Assembly (NCBI RefSeq): GCF_030124145.1
Contig: NZ_JASKMS010000002.1
Coordinates: forward strand, 448,289-512,288
Direction: 5' to 3'
Length of the DNA stretch: 64,000 bases
Source: Streptomyces sp. 378
GTDB taxonomy: Bacteria > Actinomycetota > Actinomycetes > Streptomycetales > Streptomycetaceae
Shown here: positions 61,777-64,000 of the stretch, piece by piece
Numbering within the stretch: position 1 is the stretch's first letter
How the letters are laid out: each line of letters opens with the position of its first letter
The notes under the pieces: generated by a model
Databases searched by the model: none
What the model saw: only the letters and a program-made list of their open reading frames with translations
What the model was told of the DNA's origin: nothing
Position numbers and translations under genes: made by a program

Positions 61777-62794
61777 GAGGCTGCTTTCCCTTGCGGGCCC
61801 TGCTCGGCTGTACCCGTCTGGGCTCCCCCGGCATCTTCGGATACTCGGGCGGGTACGGCAGGTCGCCAAGACCGTGGTCGTGTTCGTCGCGGCGGGCGAG
61901 GTCGAGCAGGGCTTCCAGGGAGTAGCGCTTGTCGTCCATGTCCGCGTGCACGTCGCCGAGTTCGGCGAAGCGCGCGGGCATGGACGCGAGGTCGAAGTCC
62001 TGGGGGTGGGCGATGCCCACCTCGTCCCAGCGCAGGGGCGCGGAGACGGGGGCGTGCGGGCGGGGGCGTACCGAGTAGGCGGAGGCGATCGTGCGGTCGC
62101 GGGCCGTCTGGTTGTAGTCGATGAAGATCCGCTCGCCCCGCTCCTCCTTCCACCACTTGATGGTCACGCGCTCGGGCATCCGCCGTTCCATCTCCCGGCC
62201 GACCGCGATGGCGGCGCGGCGGACCTGGGTGAAGGTCCAGCGCGGTTCGATGGGCACGAAGACGTGCAGGCCCCGGCCGCCGGAGGTCTTGGGGAAGCCG
62301 CGCAGCCCGCCGAACTCGTCGAGCACGGCGCGCAGTTCGTGGGCGGCTCGGGCGGCGTCGTCGTAGTCCGTGCCGGGCTGCGGGTCGAGGTCGATGCGCA
62401 GTTCGTCCGGGTGGTCGACGTCGTCGCGGCGTACCGGCCAGGGGTGGAAGGTGAGCGTGCCGAACTGGGCGGCCCACACCACCGCTCCCACCTCGGTCGG
62501 GCACATCTCGTCGGCGCTGCGACCGCTGGGGAAGGTGATGTGCGCGGTCGGGATCCAGTCGGGCATGTTCTTCGGCGCCCGCTTCTGGAAGAAGTTCTCC
62601 CCGTTCATGCCCTCGGGGTAGCGCTCCAGGGTGGTCGGCCGGTCGCGCAGGGCGCGCAGGATGGCGGGGCCGACGGCGATGTAGTAGCGGGCGAGGTCCA
62701 GCTTGGTGAAGCCACGCTCCGGGAAGAAGATCCTGTCCGGGCTGGACAGCCGTACGGTCCGGCCGCCGACCTCCAGTTCCACCGCGTCACCCAT
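61763..62794 (-). CDS. NHEJ polymerase (LigD polymerase domain, stand-alone)
   Basis: About 343 residues, archaeo-eukaryotic-primase fold that fills ends during Ku-dependent repair. Metal-binding Asp pair in RIDLDPQPG (D135, D137), PKTSGGRGLHVFVP with the triphosphate-binding residues, and FHPWPVRRDDVDHPDELR. It lacks the ligase and phosphoesterase domains found fused in mycobacterial LigD. The ATG at 62794 is assumed; GTG nine bases earlier or an ATG at 62830 are options. Divergent from an ATP-dependent ligase, which supplies the missing activity. Ku is not in this window. Confidence 0.92.
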   Translation of the reverse strand: MGDAVELEVGGRTVRLSSPDRIFFPERGFTKLDLARYYIAVGPAILRALRDRPTTLERYPEGMNGENFFQKRAPKNMPDWIPTAHITFPSGRSADEMCPTEVGAVVWAAQFGTLTFHPWPVRRDDVDHPDELRIDLDPQPGTDYDDAARAAHELRAVLDEFGGLRGFPKTSGGRGLHVFVPIEPRWTFTQVRRAAIAVGREMERRMPERVTIKWWKEERGERIFIDYNQTARDRTIASAYSVRPRPHAPVSAPLRWDEVGIAHPQDFDLASMPARFAELGDVHADMDDKRYSLEALLDLARRDEHDHGLGDLPYPPEYPKMPGEPRRVQPSRARKGKQPPTGP

Positions 62795-62868
62795 GCGAGC
62801 CACGGTAGGCGTACCCCGCATACCTCGCACATCGGGCGTCCTGTGGCATGTCGGAGCAGAATCGACCC

Positions 62869-63933
62869 ATGGATCTGCCGGTGATGCCCCCTGTCCTGCC
62901 GATGCTCGCCAAGTCGGTGGCGGCGATTCCCACGGGCATGCAGTACGAAGCCAAGTGGGACGGTTTCCGGGCGATCGTGTTCCGCGACGGTGACGAGGTC
63001 GAGCTGGGCAGCCGCACCGGTAAGCCTCTGACCAGGTACTTCCCCGAGCTGGTGACAGCCGTGCTGGAGCGGTTGCCGGAGAGGTGCGTGGTGGACGGGG
63101 AGATCGTGATCGCGCGGGAGGGGCATCTGGACTTCGACGCGCTGACCGAGCGGATCCATCCGGCGGACTCGCGGGTGCGGATGCTGGCCGAGCGGACGCC
63201 GGCCTCGCTGGTCGTGTTCGATGTGCTCGCGCTGGGTGACGAGTCGCTGATGGACGTGCCGCTGGCCGAGCGGCGGCACCGGCTGGCCGCGGAGTTGTCC
63301 GGGGTGGCGGCGCCGGTGCACCTGGCGCCCGCGACCACCGACCTCGAGGTGGCGCGGCAGTGGTTCGAGCAGTACGAGGGCGCCGGTCTCGACGGGGTCG
63401 TCGCCAAGCCTCCGGCGGTGCGCTACCGGCCGGACGAGCGCGCCATGTTCAAGATCAAGCACGAGCGGACGGCGGACGTCGTGGTCGCCGGGTACCGGCT
63501 GCACAAGAGCGGCCCGGTCGTGGGATCGCTGCTGCTCGGCCTGTATGACGAGGAAGGCACACTCCAGCATGTGGGGGTGTCCGCCGCCTTCACGATGAAG
63601 CGGCGCGCCGAGCTCGTGGAGGAGCTGGAGCCGCTGCGCATGGACGAGGTGTCGGGGCATCCGTGGGCGGCCTGGTCGGAGGAGTCCGCCCATGAGAAGG
63701 CGCGGCTGCCGGGGGCGCCGAGCCGCTGGTCGGGCCGCAAGGACTTGTCGTGGATACCGCTCCGGCCGGACCGCGTGGCCGAGGTGGCGTACGACCACAT
63801 GGAGAACGGGCAGCGCTTCCGGCACACTGCCCGTTTCCGCCGCTGGCGCCCGGACCGGACCCCTGAGAGCTGCACCTACGCCCAGCTGGAGGAGCCGGTC
63901 CGCTACGACTTGGCGGAGATCCTCGGCGGCTAG
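62869..63933 (+). CDS. ATP-dependent DNA ligase
   Basis: About 354 residues, with the adenylation lysine K29 in YEAKWDGFRA, motif III (VVFDVLA), motif IV GLDGVVAKP and motif V FKIKHERTADVVVAGYRL. A C-terminal OB fold with FRRWRPDR follows, and there is no Zn finger or BRCT. Acts in end-joining together with the divergent polymerase. I prefer the ATG at 62869; one at 62848 in the same frame has no ribosome site. About 75 nt separate the two genes, a shared promoter region. Confidence 0.94.
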   Translation: MDLPVMPPVLPMLAKSVAAIPTGMQYEAKWDGFRAIVFRDGDEVELGSRTGKPLTRYFPELVTAVLERLPERCVVDGEIVIAREGHLDFDALTERIHPADSRVRMLAERTPASLVVFDVLALGDESLMDVPLAERRHRLAAELSGVAAPVHLAPATTDLEVARQWFEQYEGAGLDGVVAKPPAVRYRPDERAMFKIKHERTADVVVAGYRLHKSGPVVGSLLLGLYDEEGTLQHVGVSAAFTMKRRAELVEELEPLRMDEVSGHPWAAWSEESAHEKARLPGAPSRWSGRKDLSWIPLRPDRVAEVAYDHMENGQRFRHTARFRRWRPDRTPESCTYAQLEEPVRYDLAEILGG

Positions 63934-64000
63934 GCCGCTTCTGATGGATCTCCGTGGGAGAAGGAGCGGCGTTCGGTGCGTGCTCTGGGGGTCCCCCCTG

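Noticed and set aside
1..64000. Search by eye for tRNA, rRNA, insertion sequences and integrase/attachment sites
   Set aside because: None recognised. No transposase motif, no terminal inverted repeats with target duplication, and no cloverleaf was seen; a covariance-model scan would be needed to exclude small RNAs.
63934..64000. Possible start of a further gene at the right edge
   Set aside because: 67 bp only, with an AAGGAG-like sequence but no readable frame long enough to judge.

Overview
The window is a stretch of high-GC actinobacterial chromosome, almost certainly Streptomyces. Codon third positions are nearly all G or C, GTG and TTG starts are common, and it carries an SsgA-like sporulation protein, a WhiB-family protein, a two-domain laccase, a full hopanoid squalene pathway and a TTA (bldA-type) codon in two genes. 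From memory, gene content and order resemble the S. coelicolor SCO6707-SCO6764 region (two-domain laccase, ssgD, the SCO6745-family gene and the hopanoid genes in similar relative positions). That synteny was not checked here.

Layout: 1-6.2 kb is the 3' part of a hopanoid operon read leftward (hpnC-hpnD-hpnE-polyprenyl synthase-squalene-hopene cyclase), preceded by a 21-codon coupled leader ORF. 6.5-13.6 kb is a seven-gene leftward operon: a CDP-alcohol phosphotransferase with an extra N-terminal domain, a LicC-like cytidylyltransferase, a glycerol-1-phosphate-dehydrogenase-like enzyme, a second CDP-alcohol phosphotransferase, a GT2 glycosyltransferase and a TagG/TagH-type ABC exporter. A galE gene diverges from it. 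15-24 kb holds a CDF metal exporter, IPP isomerase, an anti-sigma-type ATPase, an atypical crotonase, two DJ-1/PfpI-type proteins, an SCO6745-family protein, a 43-residue LPFR protein and Tex. 24-35 kb holds an ABC-F protein, a TTA-containing unknown, a DAO-like oxidase, a BCCT carrier, two secreted peptidases, an arginase-fold protein and a MerR regulator. 35-40 kb is a three-gene beta-oxidation/racemase operon behind a palindromic operator. 40-46 kb is mixed housekeeping, including endonuclease V and an SsgD-like gene. 46-50 kb is an ABC-F plus class II UvrA pair behind a WblC-like promoter and a structured leader. 50-55 kb holds a periplasmic-binding-fold protein without a signal peptide, DDAH, an acyl-ACP desaturase with a large inverted-repeat operator, a WhiB protein and a frameshifted VOC pseudogene. 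55-62 kb is a LacI regulator, a small laccase and a divergent, translationally coupled pair: a ThuA/PQQ-type sugar dehydrogenase and a cupredoxin/DUF1080 protein. 62-64 kb is a divergent NHEJ polymerase and ligase pair.

How genes work together: HpnC, HpnD and HpnE make squalene, the cyclase makes hopene, and the prenyl synthase and the separate Idi support isoprenoid supply. The 6.5-13.6 kb operon contains the logic to make a CDP-activated polyol phosphate, transfer it and export a glycan. The 55.9-61.8 kb genes suggest a secreted copper-linked sugar oxidation chain (sugar dehydrogenase, blue-copper protein, laccase, 3-keto-glycoside hydrolase) under developmental (TTA) control and possibly under LacI control. 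This is the most interesting untested proposal in the window.
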